A program made the translations under genes and the position numbers. The notes beneath the pieces are model-generated. The model was not told the DNA's origin. It saw only the letters and a program-made list of their open reading frames with translations, and did no database searches. This document shows positions 44,539-55,144 of a stretch of DNA of 64,000 bases, piece by piece. This DNA comes from Hippophae tibetana (taxonomy: Eukaryota > Streptophyta > Magnoliopsida > Rosales > Elaeagnaceae). Location: assembly GCA_037013495.1 (NCBI GenBank), contig CM072802.1, positions 49,713,275 to 49,777,274 on the forward strand. Reading direction: 5' to 3'. Position 1 is the stretch's first letter. Every line of letters begins with the position of its first letter.

Positions 44539-46541
44539 TGATAACTGTATTTTATATAGTTATTTTCACTTATTTTATTAATTAAAACTGCTATGTTCTT
44601 AATGTTTTTAGTTAATTTTAGTTTAATAAATTAGTATTTAATATTTTTTAAATATTTTAATAAAAATTAAATAATTTGTATCGAAAACATACTTAATTGT
44701 AAATTTGTGTCCAAAAATATAATTTCAAATAAAAGAGTGTTTAATTGCATTTTGTAAAAGTCAAAAATATAATTTAAATTAAAATTGGGCTTAATTTTAA
44801 TTACTGAAAGTTTAAACATTTAATTTAAATTACCAAAAGGGCTATATTGCAATTAAACAAAGTTTAAAATGTAATTTGAAATATATTTGTGGGTGAAAAT
44901 ACAATTAATAAAAGTGAGTTTTCTGCGCAGGTACAGAATTCCACGCGGCATCATCCACGCTTCAATGTGGACCGTCAGATCAACGCAGAAACGGTTAGGA
45001 TGCACGCGTGTTCTTCAAACCCGACCAAGGAGAGTGGGTGCAGAATTCCTGTCACGCGGCTCGGTGCCCAAGTGGGGCCCACTGGCCGCGCAGACTGGCG
45101 TGCAGGGTGGGTCCCACATGTCGGCTGCGCAGAATTCCCCAAGGCGCAGATTGACGCACGTGGATCCAGTTGTCGCGCACCGAGCCGCTACCCGTGCGTT
45201 GCGCTGCATCGTTTCTCCATGAGCCCGACCTACCCGTCCAATGAAACGCTGCCACGTGTCTCTGAATTGCTCGCAGCCAATCACATGGCGACACGTGGCA
45301 TGCATAGAAGAAAAAAAAATTTAGAAACGTGCAGAATTGTTTTCACGCGTGATATTTTTTTATTCCCCCCCATTTATTTGTGTCCCCCGCTAATATTAAA
45401 AAATATATAATAATAAAAAAAGGAATAATTGAATAGTGGGGGGATATATGTAACGGGAATTTTTCATTTAGACGCGTCTTTTTGGTTTCGTTTTTTTTAG
45501 TTTTTCTTTGGCAGAAATCTCTTCTTCTTCGTTTCTTCATTTTATTTTTGAGTAGAGAGTTTTCTCTCAAATTTTTGAAGGATTTTCGAGCTCTTTGATT
45601 TGTTTTAATTATTTCCTCTTAAGAAGTTTCCATTTTTCCCTCTCTACGTGTCTCTTTTACACGCAGAAAATTTTATTTTGACATTTTTGTTGTGTATTAT
45701 CTTAGGGAAATTACAGAGAAAAAGGTTGATGAAGAAGAAGGAAATGGAAGAAATTATTTTTCATTGAGGAATCATGAAAGAGTTTCTCCTAACTCATTTT
45801 CTTTTAATTTTTGTTTCTGTGTAATGTTTTATTTTTGTGGTGTTGTAATTTTACTTTCTGCTATGAACTAATATATTTGTTCTAGGATTGTAGTGTTACG
45901 TAAATTATGAAACTTGAAGTAATTATTTTTGAATGATTTGTGGAACTGTTTTAAGTTGTTTATTTTACCTGCTTTAAATGTGTTTAATTATCGGAAGATT
46001 AATTAACTGATATGTGACACTTAAATAAACTTGGAAAATGAATTTTTGTGGGTTGCTCGGGATAAAATAACGTATATACATAAGGGATAGAAATATACTT
46101 TTATTGTATGTGTAACTTTTTGAGAACTCAGAACTTAATAAATCTGGTTGAAATTAATTCTCATAGGAATATAGTGAATCAGTTTAACTGGATGTGTCTG
46201 TATGGAGCTTGAAAGAGATATATGGATAAATTAGGAGTTCTTGGTTAACAACTTAAAACATGAGAACATAAATCAAGAGAAAATAAAATATTCAAGTGAA
46301 TTAATTTGGGTAAACTGCAATCCTAGAATTTTCATAAAAATTGTTAAAAAGAAACAAAAATATTGATTAAGTCAAACTGCATAAAATTATTGATTGTTTG
46401 AATAAAATTAGGTTTAAATAATTTTAGTAATTAAAAAGAGTTGGTAACATTTCTCTGTGGGAACGATAATTTATTTATCATATTATTACTTGAGATCGTG
46501 TATACTTGCACGTTTTTTTATGTGTTGTAAAACACACAACA
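44539..46541 (+). mobile_element. E11: gypsy-type solo LTR, 2003 bp, TSD ACGAT, inside E10 gag
   Basis: It starts TGATAACTG and ends CACAACA, with the 5-bp duplication ACGAT exact at 44534-44538 and 46542-46546. The 3' part has 'CTCTGTGGGAACGATAA' and 'ACTTGAGATCGTGTATACTTGCAC', equivalents of blocks in the E9 LTR, so it is an Athila/Tat-like gypsy LTR in plus orientation. It contains no coding domain or internal region, so it is a solo LTR left by LTR-LTR recombination. A GC-rich island lies at 44925-45310, with three CACGTG cores and repeated GCAGAATTC. The open frames in the island are by-products of its GC content. Confidence 0.92.
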
Positions 46542-46546
46542 ACGAT

Positions 46547-47100
46547 GTTCGTGATCTAGTTCTCAATTAAGAGATCCGACGTAGAGAGTCAGGTGAATCA
46601 TCAACTTCTTCATCTTTGCATACAGAGTCAAGAGGAAGAAATTCAACCAAAGGGAATGGACATGGTAGAACAGACTACCGAGGTAGATCAAAGTATAGGA
46701 GGTCCAAATCTAGGAATCCTAATAATTCTCATAGCTCGAAAACTATCGAGTGTTGGAATTGTGGATGAACCGGGCACTACAAAAATTAGTGCAAGAGTGC
46801 ACCGAAGGAAAAGCAAGTGAAGGCATAGGCAAATGTTACTTCCACCTCAGGAGGGGATGATGCATTGATATGCTCTTTGGATAGCAAGGAAGAATCTTGG
46901 GTGTTAGACTCTAGAGCATCATTCCATGCTACTTCATAGAAATAATTCTTCGAGAAATATGTCTCTGGAAACCTTGGAAAGGTATATCTTGGTGATGATC
47001 AACCATGTTCTATTATTGGAAAAGGTGTAGTGAAGATTAAGTTGAACGGATCTCTTTGGGAATTGAAGGATGTCAGGCATATTCCCGATCTTAGAAGGAA
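46547..47100 (+). pseudogene. E10 gag C-terminus and protease
   Basis: The gag frame resumes at 'DVRDLVLN*EIRRRE' straight after E11. The zinc knuckle 'CWNCG*TGHYKNQC' (near 46753) has a stop inside the CX2CX4HX4C. The protease site is 'WVLDSRASFHATS' (near 46898), where the active-site Gly is Arg. The block 'LKDVRHIPDLRRNLIS' leads to the pre-integrase region. Confidence 0.85.
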
Positions 47101-48455
47101 CTTAATCTCAGTGGGGTAGTTGGCCAATGAAGGCTACACTACGATCTTCCATGGTGATTATTGGAAGATTTCAAAGGGTGCAATGATAGTTGCTCGAGGC
47201 AAGAAAAGTGGCACTCTTTATATGACAGCAGAGGTACATTGTTCAATCACAATTGCAGCAGGCGATGAAACACCAAATCTGTGGCACCAGAGATTAGGCC
47301 ACATGAGTGAGAAGGGGATGAAAATTATGCACTCAAAAGGAAAACTTTCAGGTCTACAGTCTATAGAGATGGACATATGCGAAGATTGCATACTTGGAAA
47401 GCAAAAGAGAGTCAGCTTTCAAACAAGTGTCAGAACCCCAAAGAAGGAAAGGCTAGAGCTTATTCACTCTGATGTTTGGGGACCAACGACCGTCTCATCT
47501 ATTGGTGGGAAATACTACTTCGTGACTTTCATCGATGATCACTCTCGGAAGGTATGGGTTTACTTTCTAAAGCATAAGTCTGAAGTATTTAAGGCTTTCA
47601 AAAGATGGAAAGCTATGGTGGAAAATGAGACAAGTTTAAAGATCAAAAAACTCAGAACCGATAATGGTGGTGAATATGAAGATACCAGATTCAAAACTTT
47701 CTGCTATGAGCACAGGATCAGAATGGAAAGAACTGTGCCAGGCACGCCTCAACACAATGGTGTAGCTGAGCGTATAAACCGAACGTTGATAGAAAGAGCC
47801 AAAAGCATTCGTATACAATCAGGTCTACCAAAGTAGTTCTGGGTAGAAGTAGTCAACACGGCAGCTTACTTGATCAACCGAGGCCCATCTGTTCCATTGG
47901 ATCATAGAATACCAGAGAAGGTATGTAGTGGAAAAGAGGTGAAACTATCACATCTAAAAGTTTTCGGCTATGTAGCATTTTTGCATATCAGTGATCAAGG
48001 TAGGAATAAGCTTGATCCCAAATACAAGAAATGCACATTCATCAGCTATGGTGAGGATGAGTTTGGCTACCGCATTTGGGATGACGAAAAGAAGAAAGTT
48101 ATCCGTAGTAGAGATGTGATTTTCAACGAAAGGGTGATGTATATGGATATGCATAAAAAAACACCAACGACTTAAAGCAGAATGAGTCAGTATTTATAGA
48201 TGTAGATGATGTCCCAGATAGTTCTGTGAAGGAACCAATTGTAGCAAGTCCTTAGCTAGAAGAACTCGTTGGACAGAGTAGTGCGTAATAGTCTGACATA
48301 CCATAGCCTCCTACTACAACTCCTGTATTGAGAAGGTCTTCTCGACCTTATGTGTCTAACAAGAGATACATGAACTATATGTTGCTGACTGATGAAGGAG
48401 AGCTTGAATGCTATGATGAAGCTTGTCAGACTCGAGATGCCAACAAGTAGGAACT
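47101..48455 (+). pseudogene. E10 GAG-pre-integrase, integrase and pre-RT linker
   Basis: The 238-codon open stretch 47120-47836 contains 'LWHQRLGHMSEKGM', 'CEDCILGKQKRV' and integrase with all catalytic residues: 'IHSDVWGP', 'LRTDNGGEY' and 'NGVAERINR'. A TAG at 47834-47836 replaces the residue before 'FWVEVVNTAAYLI'. C-terminal blocks continue at 47870-48175 ('HLKVFGYVAFLHI', 'FISYGEDEFGYRIWD'). The linker 'RYMNYMLLTDEGELECYDEA' (48363-48423) normally precedes RT, but RT is absent. Confidence 0.9.
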
Positions 48456-48574
48456 TGCCATGAAATTGAAGTTGTGCTCAACTTCAGTTGATCTGTTAGA
48501 GTAACAAAACTAGAAAAGCTGCTGCATTGATCGAGGTGTGAAGACAGATTGAAATCAGTCTTCAAGTGGGAGAT

Positions 48575-49066
48575 TGTTGGAGATTTCTATAAAGCTCCTT
48601 AATTTAAGGAGAAAATTAAGGAGCAAAACATGGAGCAAAACAAGGAGTAAAACATGGAGCAAAACATGGAGCAAAACATGGAGCAAAACAAGGAGCTTAA
48701 TTTAAGGAGCAATTCAAGGAACCATTAATTTAAGGAATAATTCAAGGAGTGAATTTTCCTATAAATAGATGTGCAATTATAATGAATTAATCATCCAAAG
48801 TGTTCATTCCAATTGAGAGAAAAGCTTAGAAAGAAAGGCTTTTGTGAGAGAAAATTGAGAGCAATTTTCTTGGGTGTAATTAGATTGTGGGTTGTGAGTG
48901 TTGTAAACACCTTGTGTAATTTCTCCTCTTTCAGTAAAAAGATCTGCAGCAGGTCCGGAGACGTAAGCAACATTGGTCGAACTCTGTTATCAAATTTGTG
49001 TGTTATTTTTCTATTCTTACTTTCTCATAATTCTGACTTATCGGAAATTTGTGTAATTTCCCAACA
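48575..49066 (+). repeat. E10 3' LTR
   Basis: It has the same length as the 5' LTR and retains the TATA box (about 48758) and the 12-bp U3 repeats (48627-48692). Differences from the 5' LTR are scattered substitutions only. Confidence 0.95.
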
Positions 49067-49175
49067 GTCTTCTCAAATGATTGGATCATATGTGTCACAA
49101 GAAATGGTTCAAAATTGTGGGGTAAAACTTGAGCATCTACTTATAACGTCCCTCATCTGGTGTCTAGGCTTGCAG

Positions 49176-49323
49176 GTATTGTTGGTGGTCTGGACAAATA
49201 AGTACAGCAAAAGTAAACACAAATCTTCTTCCTTCTCAAACAGTGAATTCTGAGAGAAGACCATCTCAGCATCTCAATTCAGATGATTATTTTGTAGAAA
49301 AGTCAACTTTTGAATGTGATAGA
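49176..49323 (+). pseudogene. Host exon fragment cut by a solo LTR
   Basis: After an acceptor (TGTCTAGGCTTGCAG, ending 49175) an open frame of about 49 codons reads 'YCWWSGQIS...SERRPSQHLNSDDYFVEKSTFECDR'. It has Ser/Gln-rich, non-transposon-like composition and runs to the solo LTR at 49324. It may belong to the same gene as 50046-50288, but I cannot name it. Confidence 0.4.
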
Positions 49324-50019
49324 TGTTGGGTTTTCACTCTTGTTTGAAGAAATCCAAGTAAAATTCATATGGTTTATGGTCTATGGAGAAAGAATGGACA
49401 ATTTTATCCATTTGATTGCTTCATTAATAAACCCATTTAGGGTTGGTTGGAAGAGAAAGAAAGCTATAGCAGCAAAAATAAAAGCAGAAAAATTGTTCTA
49501 AGTTTTTTAGTTTTTCCTTCTCCAGCAAACATTCATCAAGTGCTCCGATGGAAATATTTTTGTGGTCCGATTGAGCTGCAATTTTTCAAGAAGGTTCAGG
49601 ACTCAACCCTCTTCAATCGGAACGGTGTGATCTAGATTTGGTTCACCGGTTTGTGAAAATATAAACTGTGAACAGTGACTATGAAATTGGGTTAGATTTC
49701 TCCATTTTCTTGAAATAATTGTTAGTTTCGAAGAATTTGTATTCTTGATGATATTGTTGATTATTTGCCTTTAATATTTTATAAAGAGAAATTTTGTACA
49801 ATTGTTTCTTGATAGTTGGAGTTTTGGAGAGGAGTGTCGTAATTGTTTTCTTCCTATACCGGAAAGGTTTTTCCACGTAAATTGATTGTATTGATTTTGT
49901 GTATGTTTTATTTTAAACTCTATTTATTTGTTTCCTTTAAAATTCATACAAAGAAAAAGAATATGTTTTACTCCACTATTTAGAGCTTATTAAATTCGAA
50001 TTAATATTATGATTCTACA
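49324..50019 (+). repeat. Solo LTR of the E7 family (family E)
   Basis: It starts TGTTGGGTTTTC and ends GATTCTACA, and aligns over its length with the minus-strand reading of the E7 LTR. Shared blocks include 'ATCAAGTGCTCCGATGG', 'GTGAACAGTGACTATGAAATT' and 'TTCTTGATAGT', and the CTCTATTTATTTGTTT end. No internal sequence accompanies it. The flanking 5-mers (ATAGA and GGTTT) do not match, so it is not a simple recent solo LTR. Confidence 0.82.
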
Positions 50020-50045
50020 GGTTTAAAAACATGTTTCTGATGCAG

Positions 50046-50288
50046 CCAGAGATCATTAAAACAGTTCTATGCCCTCCAACTCTAGACCAGGAGGTTGATG
50101 TTGTTGAGAGTGATAATGATGTACCCAATTATTCAGATAGAGAGACAATGGTAAGGCCCCAAATTACAAGATTTTGACTGTTTTGCCAGGTGTTTTATTT
50201 TTTTTATTTCCTCCTTTTCAAATTTAATGCGCCTGTTACCTTTTCTTCCCCTCTTTAGATGATCAGGATTCGTATTCTAGTGAAGAAG
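50046..50288 (+). pseudogene. Host exon fragments resembling an FHA/microspherule-type protein
   Basis: Two short exons with good splice signals: 50046-50150 (acceptor CTGATGCAG, donor GTAAGG) and 50259-50288 (acceptor CCCCTCTTTAG, donor GTAATA). They read '..LDQEVDVVESDNDVPNYSDRETM' and, in a shifted phase, 'DQDSYSSEE'. Plant FHA-domain proteins related to microspherule protein (EMB1967-like) carry a 'DVPYFSDIEAMILDMDL..DQDLYSSEEV' stretch. The resemblance is clear but covers few residues, and the part between is missing. From memory, not searched. Confidence 0.4.
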
Positions 50289-50811
50289 GTAATATACTCA
50301 ATCTAACTAGTACGCAATGTTTGCTCACTAAGTGATGCAGGGGCATAAGTCTTATATTATGCTATTTTATTTTATTGTCGTTTCTTTTATTTCCTCTATT
50401 GTTTTCTAGTATATTATGTCGTTCATTTTCATTTTATTTCTGTTTTATTTTGTTGAGAGACAGCTGGCTGTTAAATATAGGATTAGTTACACAATTCTTG
50501 TCGTCTTGCGTAACTACCTTAGGATATAATGGAGAAAGTATGAGAAGGAAGATTGCATGTATTCTGTTTTGCATTTTTCTCTGAATTATTTTGGTTCAAT
50601 ACTATTCCTACAGGTCTATGCCATAGCTGCTTAGCTTCCTTTCCAGGAATTTTTTTTTTTCTGTGATAAAAATAGGCTCCTAATTCTGGTCGAAACAGGA
50701 TTTCCTATTTTAAAATTTAGTTATTTGTTGTCTGCTAGTAGCCACTATGGTTTTTTGGTTGTCTGGTCTGTAAACAGAGATATATGTTACTATCCTTTGG
50801 TTTCTATGCAG

Positions 50812-50967
50812 GTAATGTTGGACACTGTGGGTCCTGAGTTGCAGGTTGTGAACAAATGTGAAAAGGCTATTTCCCTTCAGGCAGATGCTTCTGTTATCCT
50901 CACACCAGATCAGAGTCAGGAATCATCCTCTGTGATTTTGCCTATCAACTTTGATGGGCTTTCAAAG
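50812..50967 (+). pseudogene. Pyruvate kinase exon (plant cytosolic type), isolated
   Basis: A 156-bp open exon after TTTCTATGCAG and before GTTTGT encodes 52 residues starting '[15 protein letters not shown]' and ending '[10 protein letters not shown]'. This matches a conserved internal exon of plant cytosolic pyruvate kinase, the glycolytic enzyme that converts phosphoenolpyruvate and ADP to pyruvate and ATP. It covers the region right after the first part of the barrel. The reading frame and both splice sites are intact, but no other pyruvate kinase exon is visible on either side in this window. It is therefore an isolated fragment, or part of a gene interrupted over a very long distance. 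Confidence 0.75.
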
Positions 50968-52059
50968 GTTTGTTGACAGTTATGTTTACCTGCTTCTGCA
51001 TATTTTTTCCCACTTATTTTTCCATAGGAAGGAAAGAGAAGGTTTTCTGCTCTTTAGGTGCTCCTTAGTAGCTGCAATGCCGGGCAATGTCTTGTCTGTT
51101 GAGATTTTCTACTCTCTTCTAATCAATATTATTTGAAAGGAGATTTTGGATTTCATCTTTAATTGTTTTAACAAGAAATTTAAGAGGAATTGCACCAATT
51201 TTTTTTCTCGTGTTTATTGCGAACATATAAACTTTGATGACATGATAATGTTATTTGTATTATTCTTATTGTTTTCTGCCTGATCTCCATGACAAACCAA
51301 AGATACGGAGAAGAGAAAAGGCAAGATTCATGAACCACTTTCATTTGTATTGAAGATACTGCTTATATCTTCAATAATTATTTCAAAAGTTAGGATGTAT
51401 TACTTCTAATTTTCAATTCAAATAAGAATTCCTTTTTTTCCTTTTATGCAACTGGAAAGTACCATGACATGCTACTATAATTTCTTTGAATAAGTAATAT
51501 AATTACTTTGTTAGTAGGAAAAAAATTTGTGCTTTCAAGTAAATAATGTTATTTATATTTCTTAATAAACTTTTGCATTTATTAGTTATAGTAGAATTTC
51601 TCCGGTCACCTTATGTGTAATTTGTATCGGTATATTCAAAAATCTATTCTGTTAGCAGTTTCCAGAATGCCTGTTAATATGTTTGTTATATTTGATGTTC
51701 TCTTCAAAGGCGAAATAAGAGAGAGCTCACATATTGTTTACTATTTATTTTGCTACCATGGGCACCCACACGCACCAACGCATATGGTATTTGTCTTTTG
51801 GGTTGATTTGAAAAATGACATTTATGTATGATTCTAATAGTAAAAAGTCATTTGTAATAATAATACCATTCTTCGTAGTAATCGTAAATATTAGAATTAA
51901 CTAGTAAGATTTTATTATATTTTAGTGTATAAACTCTTAAATGTAATTGCACGTTTAATTAATATAATATGATTTTTAATATTATAATTATTAAATTGAT
52001 TATAACATATACTAACTTTTAATATTATAATTAATAATTGTATTTTTATTTAAATTTAT
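50968..52059. other. Noncoding stretch after the pyruvate kinase exon
   Basis: Intron-like, T-rich DNA up to about 51850, then AT-rich DNA. No further exon of pyruvate kinase or other protein recognised. Confidence 0.5.
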
Positions 52060-52244
52060 GGCCATAAGGTATGTCTATGGCCTCGGTTTTTAAAGGACCG
52101 AGATCATAGACATACTCTATAAAAATTGAGGCAATAGGTAACAGTCTATAGTTTCTTTCATTTAGGTCTCGGTTCTTATGATCGTGATCATAGACCTACG
52201 ATCACAGTTAAAAATTGAGACCATATTTATGTATTGTAGTAGTG
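52060..52244. mobile_element. CACTA transposon terminus
   Basis: The sequence ends in GTATTGTAGTAGTG at 52231-52244. This is the reverse complement of CACTACTACAATAC, the standard terminal sequence of plant CACTA elements. Inward lie repeated palindromic units with 'CCTCGGTTTTTAAAGGACCGAG', 'GGTCTCGGTTCTTATG' and 'GATCATAGACCTACG', the expected subterminal repeats. Similar units occur at 42990-43095. The opposite terminus is not securely identified. Confidence 0.7.
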
Positions 52245-53079
52245 ATAAATTAGTTGTGAGCATGTGGTATTACATTAATATGTTAATAAAATGTTACAAT
52301 TATTGATATTTATATAAAACTTACAATTAGTATGAACGAAAGTGTTTTTTTTTTATCATAGCTCTTTTTTTATATAGAAATAGTAGAGGATTTCATTAAT
52401 GATAAAAAAGCATGTGATAAAGATTAATCTCTAATTTTTCAAGTATGTCAAATGATAAAATTGAAAAAAAAATTAACTATGAGCAAGACACTAAACAAAT
52501 CTATAAGATACTATTTTTAAACCTTTATTGTGTGCTCCATATTACTTTTCACTTCAATGTTTAACCAGATTAATTAATACAATAATATATTTACATATCA
52601 TACTTCATTAAAAAGAAATCATTAATAAATAACAATACATAAATATGTAACAAAATATGGGATGTTTTAACTTTTAATAAAGTAAGAGACCCATATATAT
52701 TATATTCCATGTAATTTTTTTTTATAAAGAGTATTTGTATTTGTAATGAGTTATTGTAGAACAACAATTGATATGATAATTATTTATTAATTAAGGTAAT
52801 TAAGCCTTTTTTTCTTAAATTGTTATTATGTGTTACATAATTTGTTTCCATACAACAAGTTGTGATAAATAGATATTTGGTTATGGATGATGGAGTTGCA
52901 TGTGATGATGGGTTATAAGAAGTACACTACTCATTGTAAGAAATAGGTCATGGTCCAAATTTCTCAAGATAAAAAATGTTTTGTTGTGGTATAAGCTGTT
53001 GGTTATAGATACATGGAACTTGTAGTGATTGATGGATATAAGCTTTGGCTAAGTTTTCTTGTATAAGCTGATGATATGT
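52245..53079. other. AT-rich intergenic stretch
   Basis: No gene or element end recognised. Confidence 0.5.
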
Positions 53080-53570
53080 CAAGATCATATGTTCAAGCTA
53101 TTTTTCATGTGTTCCCAACATAGAGAACAATTCATCCAAGCTTATCTCACGTCTCTTTTTACTCCATTTGTCACCAAAGATGAATAGTTTCCATCAAGAT
53201 CTTTAATGACATACATAACTTGTTTCCCCCGCATTAATGTTATCATCTATTACAGTCAAATGGTTTGGCACAGGTCTCTGTATGAGCTGATAAAGATTTC
53301 CCTTGATTATGTACCCTTTTCATAGTCTGCAATTGGAAATGCAGTTGCATCAATCTAGCACTAGAATCATCAAGTGAGTGCCTTCCTCAATGCAAACCAG
53401 TACTCATAAGATGTATACAAGATGCTTTAGATAGCTTGAAGTTAGAGAAGAGTAAATCCAATTCTTCACTACACTATCTCTTCTATCCCACTCCTCATAT
53501 GTTGGATTAATTTCAAAAATTTATTTAGTTTTTGATATACCAGTATCTCTATTGATAAGTGTAGTAGTTT
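53080..53570 (-). pseudogene. Gag fragment of another copia family, abutting E12
   Basis: The minus strand reads 'INPTYEEWDRRDSVVKNWIYSSLTSS' (53560-53480) and, further on, 'FIFGDKWSKKRREIS' and 'ELFSMLGTHEK' near 53190-53120. This is the pattern of the UBN2-type gag of RE1-like copia elements. It sits where the 3' UTR and LTR of E12 would be expected, so it comes from a different insertion in the same orientation. Confidence 0.5.
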
Positions 53571-53599
53571 TCTTGACAACCTTCTGTGGAACACCAACA

Positions 53600-54991
53600 G
53601 ACCTATCAATGTATGCTTGTGTTGTGCCTGAGCTCTTTCAATAACCTCTGTATCTAGACTGCTTCCTTGTAAGCTTGTGTAGTTACCATGTATTCTACTT
53701 CTGTTGTAGATAGAGCTACAACTAATTACAATTTAGATACCTAGCTTACAGCTCCTTCTGCAAGTGTAAACACATAACCTGTAGTAGACTTTCTTTTATT
53801 GAGATCCCTTACAAAATCTTAATCAATATAGCCTCTGATAGTAAAATTTGATCCTCCGTAAAATAATGCAGCATTTGAGGTTCCTCTGATGTATCACAAG
53901 ACCATATTCACAGTATTCCAATGCTCTTCTCTAGGATTTTCCATAAACCGACTAATTACTCTCACTGCTTGTGCAATGTCTGGTCTTGTACATATCATGG
54001 CAAACATTAAACTTCCTACTATTGATGCATATGGTATTCACGACATCTCTCTCTTCTCTACTTCATTGTTAGGACACATACTTAAGGATAACTTGAAATT
54101 AATAAGAAGTGGGGTATAAATTGGCTTACTATCTTGCATATTGAAGCATCGTAAGATCTTTTTGAAGTAGTTCTTCTAAGAAAGCCAAATTTTCCTGTTA
54201 TTTCTGTCTCGGTGAATCTACATCCCTAGAATCTTGTTTATTGGTCCCAAGTCCTTTATATCAAACTCCATAGCCAACTGTGCCTTCAATTCTTGGATTT
54301 GATCTCTATTGGGGCCTACTACCAACATTTCATCCACATACAACAATAAGATAATAAAATTATTAACATCATCAAACCTTTTGAAGTACATACAATGGTC
54401 TTAATTGAGTCTGTTGTATCCAAGGCTAATAATGAAGGAATCAAATCTTTTGTACCAACACCTTGGTGCCTGTTTGAAGTCGTATAGAGATTTGTTCAAT
54501 CTGTAAACCAAGTTCTCCTTTCCTATTTTAGCAAAACCTTCCGGTTAGATCATATGGATTTCTTCTTTAATTTCTCCGTGAAGAAATGTAGTTTTCACAT
54601 CCAACTGCTCCAGATGTAAGTCAAATGTAGCACGCATAGCTAGGACTATTCTAATTGTTGTAAGCCGAACTACCAAGCAAAATATCTCATTGAAATCAAT
54701 ACCTTCTTTCTGAGTGAATCCTTTTACCACCAATCTTGCATGAAACTGTTCCACTTGATCATTGCTATCCCGCTTGATCTTGTAGACCCATTTGTTACTT
54801 ATGGCTTTTCTCCCATGTGGAAATGATATTAATTCCCAAGTCTTATTCTTTTGTAGAGATTTAATTTCTTCTTGTATTACTGCCATCCATAAAGACACAC
54901 CTGAGCTACTTGTATCTTCTTGAAAAGTTGAGGGATCTATGTCCTCCGTTAAAAGACAGTGTGCAACATTGCTCTCCGTAAGATACTCCAA
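53600..54991 (-). pseudogene. E12 reverse transcriptase and RNase H
   Basis: The 148-codon stretch 54991-54545 carries 'WELISFPHGRKAISNKWVYKIK', 'FHARLVVKGFTQKEGIDFNEIF' and 'LEQLDVKTTFLHGEIKEEI'. Further along are 'SLYDFKQAPRCWYKRF' (near 54490), 'LLLYVDEMLV' (near 54340, second Asp of YVDD changed to Glu), 'IPYASIVGSLMFAMICTRPDIAQAV' and RNase H pieces ending near 53610 ('LSTTEVEYMVTTQACKEAV'). Confidence 0.87.
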
Positions 54992-55144
54992 AATGCCAAG
55001 CTAGTAGCCTTCTCTCATGAGTTGATCGGCGATTTCTGAAGCCTCAGACTCAACTAGTTCTTGTACCTCATGCTCTGGTGTTGCTTCAGTAGAAACTGGA
55101 GTTTCTTGTACCATATTATTTTCCACTTGTACTGTTGTAGTATT

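Larger units (their letters stand above)
43380..49066 (+). mobile_element. E10: Ty1/copia (family C), RT/RNase H deleted, TSD GTCTT
   Basis: Two LTRs of exactly 492 bp (43380-43871 and 48575-49066) differ at about 22 positions by eye. The target duplication GTCTT is exact at 43375-43379 and 49067-49071. A perfect primer site TGGTATCAGAGC lies at 43874-43885 and a polypurine tract (CAAGTGGGAGATT) before 48575. Gag, protease and integrase are present with damage. RT and RNase H are missing: the sequence passes from the pre-RT linker (48360-48450) almost directly to the 3' end. A 2003-bp solo LTR (E11) is inserted in gag. Confidence 0.95.

Noticed and set aside
44887-45410. Overlapping open frames on both strands in a GC-rich block
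   Set aside because: GC-rich DNA lacks stops by composition. The block lies inside a solo LTR with exact ends, and the frames have no domain.
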